Positions 19,692 through 28,860 of a stretch of 64,000 bases of DNA are shown here, in pieces. The DNA comes from an uncultured Flavobacteriaceae bacterium (GTDB lineage: Bacteria; Bacteroidota; Bacteroidia; Flavobacteriales; Flavobacteriaceae). Location of the stretch: NCBI GenBank assembly GCA_947489085.1, contig CANLCJ010000014.1:1-64000 (forward strand), written 5' to 3'. Below the pieces are notes generated by a model. The model was not told the DNA's origin and did no database searches. It was given only the letters and a program-made list of their open reading frames with translations. Made by a program: the position numbers and the translations under genes. The number at the start of each line of letters is the position of its first letter. Position 1 is the first letter of the stretch.

Positions 19692-20942
19692 ATGGCTAAA
19701 ACAGATCCTTACGCAGCGTTACGCATAAAAGAGTTTAATATTTTTTTAATAGTACGGTTATTTTTAGTGCTGGGCTGGTCCATGCAATTTATAGTTATAG
19801 AGTGGCAAGTGTACAGCTTATCTAAAGACCCCTTATCTCTTGGTATTATTGGCCTAATGGAAATTATACCTGCGTTTACTATGGCACTTTTTGCAGGACA
19901 TATTGTAGACCAAAAAGAAAAACGCAACCTCTTTGCGCTTTGTATTGCTGCTTTTTCTATTATAAGTTTGGGCTTATTTTTACTAACCACAAAAACTGTA
20001 GTAACAAGTTGGTCTAAAACTACTGTACTGTATTCCATCTATGCTTTGGTGTTTTTTGGCGGTTTTTTACGCTCGTTTTTTGGCCCCATAATTTTCTCTC
20101 TAGTGGCTTTATTAGTACCTAAGTCTATATATCCTAATGCTGCGACGTGGAGTACCAGCACATGGAAAACGGCTGCTGTTTTAGGGGCATTAGGCGGTGG
20201 TTTTTTTATAAGTTGGCTGGGGGTGCCTAGTACGTTATGCTTGGTTTTTATTATGGTACTTTGTGCTTTTGTATTGGTGTTTTTAATTAAAAAGAAACCT
20301 ATATTAAATACTCAAAAAGGAGAACCTATGCTTAAAAGTCTTAGTGCTGGTGTACATTTTGTGTTTGAAAACAAAGCAATTCTTGGGGCACTAACTTTAG
20401 ATATGATTGCTGTATTGTTTGGAGGTACTGTAGCCATACTTTCGGTATTTGCTCAAGACGTTTTGGAGGTAGGCAGCAAAGGGTTTGGTATTTTAAATGC
20501 TTCTATTTCCTTAGGCAGTATTATTACCATGTTTATTACCACTTATATCCCTGTGAGTAAAAATACAGGCAAAAAGTTACTTATTGCTGTTTTTGTTTTT
20601 GGTGTGAGTATTATTGGTTTTGGGCTGTCTTCGCTATTTTGGTTAAGTGTACTTTTACTTTTTATTAGTGGTGCTGCAGATGGCATTTCTATGATTGTAA
20701 GACAAACTATTTTACAATTAAAAACGCCAGACGATATGCGAGGCCGTGTCTCTTCTGTAAACTCCATGTTTGTAGGCTCGTCTAACGAGTTGGGAGCTTT
20801 CGAAAGTGGTTTGGCAGCAAAACTGGTGGGTCCTGTGGCTGCTGTGGTATTTGGGGGCAGCATGACTTTACTTATCGTACTCTTTATTAGCATTAAAAAC
20901 AAAACGCTTAGAGATTTAGATTTAACGGAAGATGTAAAGTAA
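19692..20942 (+). CDS. MFS transporter
   Basis: About 12 TM segments; FNIFLIVRLFLVLGWSMQFIVIEWQVYSLSKDPLSLGIIGLMEIIPA; MRGRVSSVNSMFVGSSNELG. Confidence 0.9.
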   Translation: MAKTDPYAALRIKEFNIFLIVRLFLVLGWSMQFIVIEWQVYSLSKDPLSLGIIGLMEIIPAFTMALFAGHIVDQKEKRNLFALCIAAFSIISLGLFLLTTKTVVTSWSKTTVLYSIYALVFFGGFLRSFFGPIIFSLVALLVPKSIYPNAATWSTSTWKTAAVLGALGGGFFISWLGVPSTLCLVFIMVLCAFVLVFLIKKKPILNTQKGEPMLKSLSAGVHFVFENKAILGALTLDMIAVLFGGTVAILSVFAQDVLEVGSKGFGILNASISLGSIITMFITTYIPVSKNTGKKLLIAVFVFGVSIIGFGLSSLFWLSVLLLFISGAADGISMIVRQTILQLKTPDDMRGRVSSVNSMFVGSSNELGAFESGLAAKLVGPVAAVVFGGSMTLLIVLFISIKNKTLRDLDLTEDVK

Positions 20943-20951
20943 CACTACACT

Positions 20952-21911
20952 TTATTTTTCTACAAATTTTAAAATTGTTTTTACAATTTTTTGAGGTTGT
21001 TCTTCTTGTATAAAATGCTTGGCTTCTAGCAGGGTTATGTGTTTTGGAGCAATGTTTAGGTCTTTTATAACACGTTGCTGTTGCGGATTCCATTTTAAAA
21101 AATCGTCGTTTTTACCCCAAATTACTGCTACTGGCACGTCTAATTTTTGTAACGTAGCTTCGTAATTTTTAAGTGTGTTACAGGTTTGCGTAAAGAAATA
21201 ATACATGGCTTTAGTTTTGCCTTCTTTAAGTGGCGTTTTATAACCTTCTATTGCTGTATCGGTAAGATTGTTTTCGGTAAGCCCAGACTTAAAGAGCCCA
21301 TTAAGCATCATTGTGTTGGTAAGGCTGCTTCTGTAACTCCACATTGCTGTTTTTGCTAAGATCCCTTCTTCGAAACGAATTGGTGGATCGAAACCTTCTT
21401 CGTAAATAATAGTATTAAGTACAATAAGTTTTGTAAGGCGTTGTGGCGCTATTTCTGCGAGTTCCCAAGTCCATAAACCTCCAGCATCGTGCATAACGTG
21501 CGTCCAATTGCTAATGTTTAAATGGTTCATTAGGGCAAGCAAACGCTTGGCATGGTTGGCCTCTGTATAGATCTCGTAACCTTCGGGAGAATCGCTAGAG
21601 CCAAACCCCAACATGTCTGGCACAATAACGCGATGTGTTTTTGCCAAATCGTCTATCATGTGCCTGTAGAGCCATCCAGAAGTGGGCACGCCGTGTAGCA
21701 ATACAATAACGTCGCCTTTTCCTTTATCGATATAGGCTATATTGCCTTCTGGTGTACTAAACTGATGTTGTTGTGCTCTAAAAGTTTTATAGGTCATTTC
21801 TGGAAGTTGTTTTGTGCGTACTTGCTTAGACTTGCATGCGCTTAAGCTTAAAAGCATAAGTAAAAGTATATAGCCGTATTTCATGATGTTTGAAATGTTT
21901 AATTTACTCAA
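20952..21911 (-). CDS. alpha/beta-fold hydrolase (haloalkane dehalogenase-like), lipoprotein
   Basis: LLSLSACKS lipobox, VIVLLHGVPTSGWLYRHMI, HVMHDAGGLWTWELA. Confidence 0.83.
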   Translation of the reverse strand: MSKLNISNIMKYGYILLLMLLSLSACKSKQVRTKQLPEMTYKTFRAQQHQFSTPEGNIAYIDKGKGDVIVLLHGVPTSGWLYRHMIDDLAKTHRVIVPDMLGFGSSDSPEGYEIYTEANHAKRLLALMNHLNISNWTHVMHDAGGLWTWELAEIAPQRLTKLIVLNTIIYEEGFDPPIRFEEGILAKTAMWSYRSSLTNTMMLNGLFKSGLTENNLTDTAIEGYKTPLKEGKTKAMYYFFTQTCNTLKNYEATLQKLDVPVAVIWGKNDDFLKWNPQQQRVIKDLNIAPKHITLLEAKHFIQEEQPQKIVKTILKFVEK

Positions 21912-22659
21912 ATTTTTCTAAAGATAAGCTATTGCCGTCGAAAACCCCGTAAGTGTAATAGGTAATCCAATCGCCTAAATTTAAGTATTTAGAGCTGTTG
22001 TTAAGTTCTATTTCTAAAGGCAAATGCCTGTGGCCAAATACAAAAAAGTCTCTGTGCTTGTCTTCTAGCTTTCGCTTGCTGTACTGCACCAACCATTCGT
22101 TGTCTTCGCCTAAAAATTTAGCATCGTCGTCTCCAGAAATCAATTTATTTTTAACAGAGAGGTACTGCGCAATACGCATGCCTATGTCTGGGTGCCCCCA
22201 CTGGAACACCCATTTAAAAAACGGACTGGTAAACACTTTTTTTAAGCGTTTATAGCCTTTATCTCCAGGTCCCAAACCATCACCATGACCTATAAAAAAC
22301 CTTTTGTTATTAAAGGTAAATTCTTTAGGCTTGTGGTATACGGGAATGTTGAGTTCGTCTTCAAAATACCCGTTCATCCATAAATCGTGGTTACCTACAA
22401 AATAGTGAATTGGTATGCCTGCGTCTGATAGTTCGGCAAGCTTGCCTAATGTTCGGGTAAAGCCTTTGGGTATTACGGTTTTATATTCGAACCAAAAGTC
22501 GAACAAATCGCCCACTAAAAAAATGGCCGCTGCATCTGCTTTTATAGTGTCTAACCAGGCTACAAATTTTTTTTCTCGCGGTCTTGAGGCTTCTTTGGTG
22601 GGGGCTCCCAAATGATTATCGGAAGCAAAATAGATCTTCTTACCTTTTGGTATTTGCAT
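21904..22659 (-). CDS. lpxH: UDP-2,3-diacylglucosamine diphosphatase family metallophosphatase
   Basis: YFASDNHLGAP, FLVGDLFDFWFEY, VGNHDLW, GHGDGLGPGD, FVFGHRHLP. Confidence 0.88.
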   Translation of the reverse strand: MQIPKGKKIYFASDNHLGAPTKEASRPREKKFVAWLDTIKADAAAIFLVGDLFDFWFEYKTVIPKGFTRTLGKLAELSDAGIPIHYFVGNHDLWMNGYFEDELNIPVYHKPKEFTFNNKRFFIGHGDGLGPGDKGYKRLKKVFTSPFFKWVFQWGHPDIGMRIAQYLSVKNKLISGDDDAKFLGEDNEWLVQYSKRKLEDKHRDFFVFGHRHLPLEIELNNSSKYLNLGDWITYYTYGVFDGNSLSLEKFE

Positions 22660-22718
22660 GTTGTAAATATAAGATATTATTGTAAATGGCAGCCTATATT
22701 GTAATGCGCTTGGGGTTT

Positions 22719-22810
22719 GCGTAAGGGATTGAACGGTCTGTTTGAGCTCGCCGACGCAGGAGGCAGCGAGTAGTGAAAGCCCGACCCCGCCAGAGCGGGG
22801 TTACGCCCTT
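22719..22810. repeat. GC-rich intergenic element with internal hairpin (candidate dispersed repeat)
   Basis: GCGTAAGGG...GAGCTCGCCGACGCAGGAGGCAGCGAGTAGTGAAAGCCCGACCCCGCcagaGCGGGGTTACGCCC; ends carry inverted GCGTAA/TTACGC; GC content far above flanks. Confidence 0.45.
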
Positions 22811-22816
22811 ATTAAT

Positions 22817-23269
22817 CTAATCTTGATCTTGGGCAAACCACTCTGCAAAGCTTGTTGCGGTTTCTTGTAGTTTTAAAGAGTGTAGCTTTATATCATTTGG
22901 CAAACGCTTTTTTATTTTTTTGGCAAAATCTATCACCATCATTTCGCTTGTGGGTTGGTAGTCTACCAAAAGTACGTTGTGGCCTCTATCCATAAGTTCT
23001 TTTGCCAGTTCTACATGTGGTGTATTTTGGTTAAATACAGTAGCATGGTCGAATACATCTGCTATTTCTTCTTTCACTATTTTTTTTAGATCTCCAAAGT
23101 CTATCACCATACCGTATTTTACGTTGGTGGTGTCTGTAATTGGCTGACCTATAACTGTAACATCTAGCTTGTAACTGTGCCCGTGCACGTTTTTACACTT
23201 GCCATCGTAACCGTAGAGTGCGTGTCCTGTTTCGAAAGAGAATTGTTTAGTAATGCGTATGTTGCCCAT
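22817..23269 (-). CDS. queD: 6-carboxytetrahydropterin synthase family protein
   Basis: FSFETGHALYGYDGKCKNVHGHSYKLDVTV, GMVIDFGDLK, DHATVFN. Confidence 0.9.
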   Translation of the reverse strand: MGNIRITKQFSFETGHALYGYDGKCKNVHGHSYKLDVTVIGQPITDTTNVKYGMVIDFGDLKKIVKEEIADVFDHATVFNQNTPHVELAKELMDRGHNVLLVDYQPTSEMMVIDFAKKIKKRLPNDIKLHSLKLQETATSFAEWFAQDQD

Positions 23270-23297
23270 TGCTGCTTAAATTAGAGCTACAAAGATA

Positions 23298-23396
23298 CTA
23301 CCTTCTTCTATTTCTATTTACAAAATATACGATTATTAGCACTAATGCTAATATTAGAAATAATCCATTACCTCCTAAAAAACCTAATAGTTCCAT
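23298..23396 (-). CDS. small hydrophobic membrane protein (32 aa)
   Basis: Reads MELLGFLGGNGLFLILALVLIIVYFVNRNRRR*; one TM helix plus basic tail; below the ORF-track length cutoff. Confidence 0.5.
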   Translation of the reverse strand: MELLGFLGGNGLFLILALVLIIVYFVNRNRRR

Positions 23397-23446
23397 AACT
23401 GTTCTTGTTTTATGTAATTATAAAACATATTGCTTATAATGGCAAG

Positions 23447-24778
23447 TTAAATACTGTCTTTATTGCTTGCCACTTTTGCTTTAAAGTACATGTGTAGTGG
23501 TGCTGTTCTTGCCAGCATCCAAAATGCAAGCGCTATAAATACCCCATGTAATTCTAGTTTATAATGATTTAACACATAAATTGCTGGTATAAATATGACA
23601 AATGTAGCTACTAGCAGTACATTTCTAAGCACTTTCATTTTACCTAAACCTTTAAAAACACCATCGTATATAAATGCTACAGCACACAGGGGTTGCATTA
23701 TTAAAACCAACCAAAATATACTGTAAAATTGCTGTAGAACTTCTGGCGCTTTAACAAATAAAAGACCTATGGGTTTGTACATAATAAACCCCAAAATGGC
23801 CAACAGACTGCCCAAAGTAATTGCTATTTTTAACAATTTATGATTTAGAGCTGTAAGCGTGGTATGGTTTTTAGCGCCATATAGTTTTCCTGTTAGTATT
23901 TGTCCTGCTGTAGCATAACCATCTATTAGAAAAGCACATAAAAACCATAGATTAATGGCTATGGTATATGCAGCTATATGGTTTTTACCATAACTGGTGG
24001 CAAAACGAACGGCAAAATAAAGCGTAATATTTAAGGCAAGCGTTCTTACAAATAAATTTGCAACCATGGTTAAAAACCGTGGAACTTCTTTATGCAATGG
24101 CAGTTTTGGCAGCAATGGAATAGCTGTGTTTTTGTACAGGTAATATCCTGCTAGAAGTGCCATTGCTATCTGTGCAAAAACGCTGGCATAGGCTGCACCT
24201 TCTATATGCATTGGAGCAATGTAGTTGGGTATACCATATACCAAAACAACGTCTAGAAGCACATTAAGCAGTGCTCCGAAAACGGCTATGTACATTGGCA
24301 TTTTTGTGTTTTGTAAGCCTCTAAATGTGCCAAAAACAGCAATAGTAAACAGGGTAAATGGAAACCCTAATATTCTTATTTTATAATAGATTGTACTATA
24401 GTCTAAAATATGTTCTTTGGCATTGTACAATTCAAAAATTTGCGTAGCAAAAGGGTAAGTACTTATTATAATACCAACGGCTAATAGTAACGCTAACATA
24501 ATGGCCTGTGCTGGCAAGTGCTTTACAGCGTCTATATGGCCTGCACCTAAGTATTGGGCTATTATAGCTGCTAACGCACTTTGGGTTTGCCCAAATACCC
24601 AAATAAGCATCGATAAAAAAGTACCCACTATACCAACAGCGGCTAGTGCATCTGTTGGGTTACGTGTTAAATTACCTATTATGGCTGTATCTGTTATAGA
24701 GAGTATAGGCTCTGCTATGCCGGCAATGAGGGCTGGTAGGGCCAATGTGTTAATTTGCTTAAAACTATATGCTTGCAT
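23447..24778 (-). CDS. MATE family efflux transporter (DinF-like)
   Basis: LALPALIAGIAEPILSITDTAIIGNL..., ~12 TM. Confidence 0.9.
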   Translation of the reverse strand: MQAYSFKQINTLALPALIAGIAEPILSITDTAIIGNLTRNPTDALAAVGIVGTFLSMLIWVFGQTQSALAAIIAQYLGAGHIDAVKHLPAQAIMLALLLAVGIIISTYPFATQIFELYNAKEHILDYSTIYYKIRILGFPFTLFTIAVFGTFRGLQNTKMPMYIAVFGALLNVLLDVVLVYGIPNYIAPMHIEGAAYASVFAQIAMALLAGYYLYKNTAIPLLPKLPLHKEVPRFLTMVANLFVRTLALNITLYFAVRFATSYGKNHIAAYTIAINLWFLCAFLIDGYATAGQILTGKLYGAKNHTTLTALNHKLLKIAITLGSLLAILGFIMYKPIGLLFVKAPEVLQQFYSIFWLVLIMQPLCAVAFIYDGVFKGLGKMKVLRNVLLVATFVIFIPAIYVLNHYKLELHGVFIALAFWMLARTAPLHMYFKAKVASNKDSI

Positions 24779-24907
24779 TTACTTTTTTAACCAATAGTAG
24801 TGTTAATGAAATTTTGATTTTAATTTTTTTTTCGTAAATTTAAAGGTTTAAGTTAACTTTAGCCCCAAGGCAAGGTTTGCTTTTTTAATTTTTAATACCA
24901 ACTCAAC

Positions 24908-26311
24908 ATGAGACCTATATTAGCTTCAATTCTATTGTTTTTTTTATTGTTTAACTGTTCTAGCGACGACGATAGTCCTGCTGAAGAGCAACTCCCACCC
25001 GAACCAATTACTGCTGCTTTTAGCTCTACGATATCTAGTGTAGACCCTAATACTTTACTTGTAAGTAACACGACTACTTACGAATTTGATTTTACAAGCA
25101 CTTGGGATTTTGGCTTGGATAACGGTGCTGTTACAGGTGTAACTGGTACCCAAACCGTGCGTTACGATGCCCCTGGCACCTATACAATTACACTTACCGT
25201 TACTGCCGTTAACGGTGTAACAGATACGGCTACGGCTACTGTTGTTGTAGACGGAAATGGCATTTGCCCAGATAATACTTGCGTTACCATACCACCTCCT
25301 GTGGAAGAAACCAACGACAGTAGTGGCTTAAAAGATTTGGCAGATTTCTCTGTTGGTATGGCTATTACACGAGCACGACTAAATGTGCCTCAGCATGCTG
25401 AAATTTTGAGAAATGATTTTAATAATTTGACTGCTGAATTTGAAATGAAAATGGACATTATGCACCCTACACCTACTACATTTGATTTTAGTGCTGGAGA
25501 TGCTATTGTCGATTTTGCTATAGCCAACGGTATGGACGTGCACGGACATACTTTAATTTGGCATAATGAGTTTGCTATCCCTGATTGGGTAAAGAATTTT
25601 TCTGGAACCAATGCTGAATTTGAAGCTATGGTGGAAAATTACATTACAACTACATTACGACACTTTAGAGGCAGAGTAAGGTCTTGGGATATTGTAAACG
25701 AAGCCATTAGTGATTCTAGAGGAAACCCTTTAAGAAATACTGAAGGTGATGGCTTAGGCTCTATTTTTAGACAAAAAATGGGTCCTGATTATGTTAGAAA
25801 ATGTTTCCAGTATGCTAGAAACGCAGATCCAGATGTGCTGTTGTTTTACAACGATTATAATTTAGCGCTTAGCGTTGGTAAGCGTGCTGCTATGTTTAGA
25901 TTGGTAGACGACCTTGGAGATCTTATTGATGGTGTTGGTGCACAAATGCATATTTCTTTTAACTCGCCTTCCAGATCTAGAATTCAAGATCTTGCCAATG
26001 GTGTTGTATCTAGAAACTTACTATTACATTTTGCAGAACTAGACGTAAGAGTAAATACTGAAGGTAATGCTTCCCTTACTGGTTTATCTACCTCTAGAGC
26101 CAATGCACAAAAAGCCAAATACCAGGAAGTAGTAGAAATTTATGATGCCATTCCAGAGGCTAACAAATTTGCTTTAACGGTATGGGGACTTAGAGATAAT
26201 GAAACTTGGTTAACAGATTTTTGGAGAGTGCCTGAATTCCCTCTATTGTTCGATGCTAATTACAATACAAAAGCGTCTTACGATGGTTTTGCCGAAGCGT
26301 TAGCACCTTAA
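24908..26311 (+). CDS. endo-1,4-beta-xylanase (GH10) lipoprotein with PKD-like domain
   Basis: LLFNCSSDDD lipobox; PKD-like TSTWDFGLDNG...YDAPGTYTITLTVT; GH10 HGHTLIWHNE, SWDIVNEAISD (acid/base), LLLHFAELDVRV (nucleophile). Confidence 0.92.
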   Translation: MRPILASILLFFLLFNCSSDDDSPAEEQLPPEPITAAFSSTISSVDPNTLLVSNTTTYEFDFTSTWDFGLDNGAVTGVTGTQTVRYDAPGTYTITLTVTAVNGVTDTATATVVVDGNGICPDNTCVTIPPPVEETNDSSGLKDLADFSVGMAITRARLNVPQHAEILRNDFNNLTAEFEMKMDIMHPTPTTFDFSAGDAIVDFAIANGMDVHGHTLIWHNEFAIPDWVKNFSGTNAEFEAMVENYITTTLRHFRGRVRSWDIVNEAISDSRGNPLRNTEGDGLGSIFRQKMGPDYVRKCFQYARNADPDVLLFYNDYNLALSVGKRAAMFRLVDDLGDLIDGVGAQMHISFNSPSRSRIQDLANGVVSRNLLLHFAELDVRVNTEGNASLTGLSTSRANAQKAKYQEVVEIYDAIPEANKFALTVWGLRDNETWLTDFWRVPEFPLLFDANYNTKASYDGFAEALAP

Positions 26312-26335
26312 GCCATTACGATTTTAACTAATTAT

Positions 26336-26374
26336 AAGCCCCGATATAATAAAGTATCGGGGCTTTTGTGTTTT
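26336..26374 (+). terminator. Rho-independent terminator
   Basis: AAGCCCCGATAtaataaagTATCGGGGCTTTTGTGTTTTT. Confidence 0.8.
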
Positions 26375-26585
26375 TTGTATTTATACAACCTCTGCTTATT
26401 TTTAAATTTAATATGCTATTGTTAAACCATTTTATGGATAAGAACTTGGTATAAATGGATTGAATTGTGTGTCGTTAGTCCAAGGCAAAAAGCTAAAGCT
26501 TGCTGTAATTAAGGCTTCTTTTTTTAACGCAAGAATGGTAAAAAAAGAAACCACATATAGGCTAAATTTTTGTTTGCAAACCGCA

Positions 26586-27515
26586 TTAAATAGACAGAAT
26601 AAAGAAACGGGACCATGCTTTACGCCAACGTGCTTTGGTTGTTTCTGGTAATTTATTTTCGTCTAGTATTATGCCTGCCAATTTAGATGTTTTACTATCA
26701 AAACTATCTGGTATGTGTGCTATAGTGCAGTTATTTATGTGTACTAGCAGTAAAATGTCCATTTTAGAGAGCACTTCTGGCAGTATTTTAAAATTATTAT
26801 GCCCTGCGTGTAATATCCACAGTTTTTTTAAATTTAATAGAGCTTCTGGCAGTTCTGTTAATCTGTTGTGTTCTACATAAAGAGCTTTTAGCGTTGTAAT
26901 TTCATAGAGACTCTTGGGGAGAACACTTAAATTATTATCTGTTAACCACAACGATTTTATTTTGGGCAGCATTTTTAACGGCTGTAAGCTATTATCTGCA
27001 TGGAATTTGTTGCCTGTAAGATTTACGTCTACCAGTGTTGTTAGTTCTTGTATGCTTTCTGGCACTGTACGCAACTCGTTGTTTTGCAAGTTTAAAAAGA
27101 CTAGTGGCAGGTGTTTTACAATACCAAAAGCGGCGTTAAAATTTAACTTAGGATTATTATTTAAGGACAATTGTTTTAAATTGGAAAAACGTTGTATCTC
27201 CTGTGGTAATGTTTCTAAACCTATACTATCGAGTATTAGTACTTTTAAGCGCTCTGGATTGGATACATTTTGTAATATTGTGCCTAATGCTGGCGCTGCT
27301 ATTCCAGACAGATTTAAAAACTTTAAATTTTTATGCAATGGCAAAAGCCTTGCTATACTGTCTTGGTGTGCATTACTTAAATTAAGGCGTTGCGTTGTTG
27401 CAAAATGTGTATCTGCTATGGTGTGTGTGGGCTTGTAAAACGTTTTATAGGTTTCGCAACCGCACAGTGTTACCAGTATTAAAATATTAAAAAGAATACG
27501 TGTTTTAATTCCCAT
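26586..27515 (-). CDS. leucine-rich repeat lipoprotein
   Basis: ILVTLCGCETYK lipobox; repeated LxxLxLxxNxLxxLPxxL units. Confidence 0.85.
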   Translation of the reverse strand: MGIKTRILFNILILVTLCGCETYKTFYKPTHTIADTHFATTQRLNLSNAHQDSIARLLPLHKNLKFLNLSGIAAPALGTILQNVSNPERLKVLILDSIGLETLPQEIQRFSNLKQLSLNNNPKLNFNAAFGIVKHLPLVFLNLQNNELRTVPESIQELTTLVDVNLTGNKFHADNSLQPLKMLPKIKSLWLTDNNLSVLPKSLYEITTLKALYVEHNRLTELPEALLNLKKLWILHAGHNNFKILPEVLSKMDILLLVHINNCTIAHIPDSFDSKTSKLAGIILDENKLPETTKARWRKAWSRFFILSI

Positions 27516-28482
27516 AGCGTTCTTGGTATAATACGGAAGCTTCTACCTCATAAAAAGGCTTATCTTTTGCTGCAACATTCCATGGAAATCTGGGGTTAAG
27601 CCCCGCACCATCATGAAGCGTATTTTGAATAAAAGCACCTAGTTTTTCGCTGTTTAACCCTAGCTTAGAGTTAATGTTATAATACTCGTCTTGGTAAGTG
27701 CCAAAGGCGTACAAATTTGTATAAAATAGAGCTTCGAAAGGGGCTAGTGTGTGCCATACATTTTTTCTACCATCGTCTGAATTAATGGGATTGTTAGGTG
27801 TTTTTGTATGGTCTTGCTGTGGTGTAAACAATTCTATGGCTAATCCTGCTTTGTAAATAGAATTAGAAGAGGTTATTTGGGTGTAGCTTATTTGCAATGC
27901 TCCTGTACTGCCAAAGTCTGTACCTTGACCGTAAAACAGTTTTTTAAATCTTAAATCGTTTATAAAAGCTACGGCAATAGAGTGTTCTGCATTGGCAAAA
28001 CGCAATATTAACTTTCCTTTTCTGGTGTTAAACACGGCTAGAGGCTTGGGCAAAAATTCCTTTTGAAACCCAAAACCTATCCCACTAAATGTACCCGGTG
28101 CGTCTGCATTAAAAATAAGTGTATTGCTAATGTCTACCAGTGCAGACCCTAATAAGTTGTCGTTTTGTCCGATACCTACAAGCGCAAACACATCGTAGGC
28201 ATAAAAACGCCCTTTGGTTTTTACCGTATGCCTTTGGGTTATTTGTCCTATAGTTGTATTTAGCCCTGTTTCTATGGCCGCATCTCCGTAGCGTAGCGTA
28301 GCTATTGCAGATAGGCCTGCTGTAAACTTTTTATTTTGGTTGCCTAAGCTAAATGCAATTTTAGCTAAAACACCTGCATTTACGTTAAAGTTTTGCGCAA
28401 TTGCACCTGTTGTAAAAACTGTATAAAATATTAGAATATATGTGTAAAGTTTAGCAATAACGAGGGGTGTATTAAAGTTCTT
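27505..28482 (-). CDS. conserved hypothetical secreted protein; start codon non-canonical or lost
   Basis: Frame open from 28482 (TAG at 28485-28483) to 27505. Upstream of the GTG at 28191 it encodes IAKLYTYILIFYTVFTTGAIAQNFNVNAGVLAKIAFSLGNQ..., signal-peptide-like. No ATG/GTG/TTG lies in the extension; ATT at 28458 is best placed. Confidence 0.55.
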   Translation of the reverse strand, partial: KNFNTPLVIAKLYTYILIFYTVFTTGAIAQNFNVNAGVLAKIAFSLGNQNKKFTAGLSAIATLRYGDAAIETGLNTTIGQITQRHTVKTKGRFYAYDVFALVGIGQNDNLLGSALVDISNTLIFNADAPGTFSGIGFGFQKEFLPKPLAVFNTRKGKLILRFANAEHSIAVAFINDLRFKKLFYGQGTDFGSTGALQISYTQITSSNSIYKAGLAIELFTPQQDHTKTPNNPINSDDGRKNVWHTLAPFEALFYTNLYAFGTYQDEYYNINSKLGLNSEKLGAFIQNTLHDGAGLNPRFPWNVAAKDKPFYEVEASVLYQERYGN

Positions 28483-28694
28483 CTATTAAATTATAACCGC
28501 TTATGGCATGCCCTTTAAAATTGTTTAAGGCGCATTGACTCCTTAGTCGTTAGCGGTATAAGCTACTTGCAAAATATGGTGTTGCAATTGCAATAGGTTT
28601 TTGTGGTGTTATTTTGCTACTAAATGTTTACATTTGCATGCACTTCTTTATAAATATGTGTTTAAACCCTATTTAAAGTGTATTTTGAAATAAC

Positions 28695-28768
28695 GGGGAT
28701 GTAGCTCAGTTGGCTAGAGCGCTTGACTGGCAGTCAAGAGGTCGTCGGTTCGAATCCGATCTTCTCCA
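28695..28768 (+). tRNA. tRNA-Ala (anticodon GGC)
   Basis: GGGGATGTAGCTCAGTTGGCTAGAGCGCTTGACTGGCAGTCAAGAGGTCGTCGGTTCGAATCCGATCTTCTCCA; anticodon loop CTGGCAG; G3:U70 pair (alanine identity); TTCGAAT T-loop. Confidence 0.9.
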
Positions 28769-28771
28769 CGG

Positions 28772-28817
28772 AAACGAGATTTTTCATTATTGAACATGAA
28801 AGGTCTCGTTTTTTATT
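28772..28817 (+). terminator. terminator after tRNA-Ala
   Basis: AAACGAGA...TCTCGTTTTTTATTT. Confidence 0.7.
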
Positions 28818-28860
28818 TGTCTATGTTTTTCACAAATTCATTTTCAAACGCGTGCCAACA

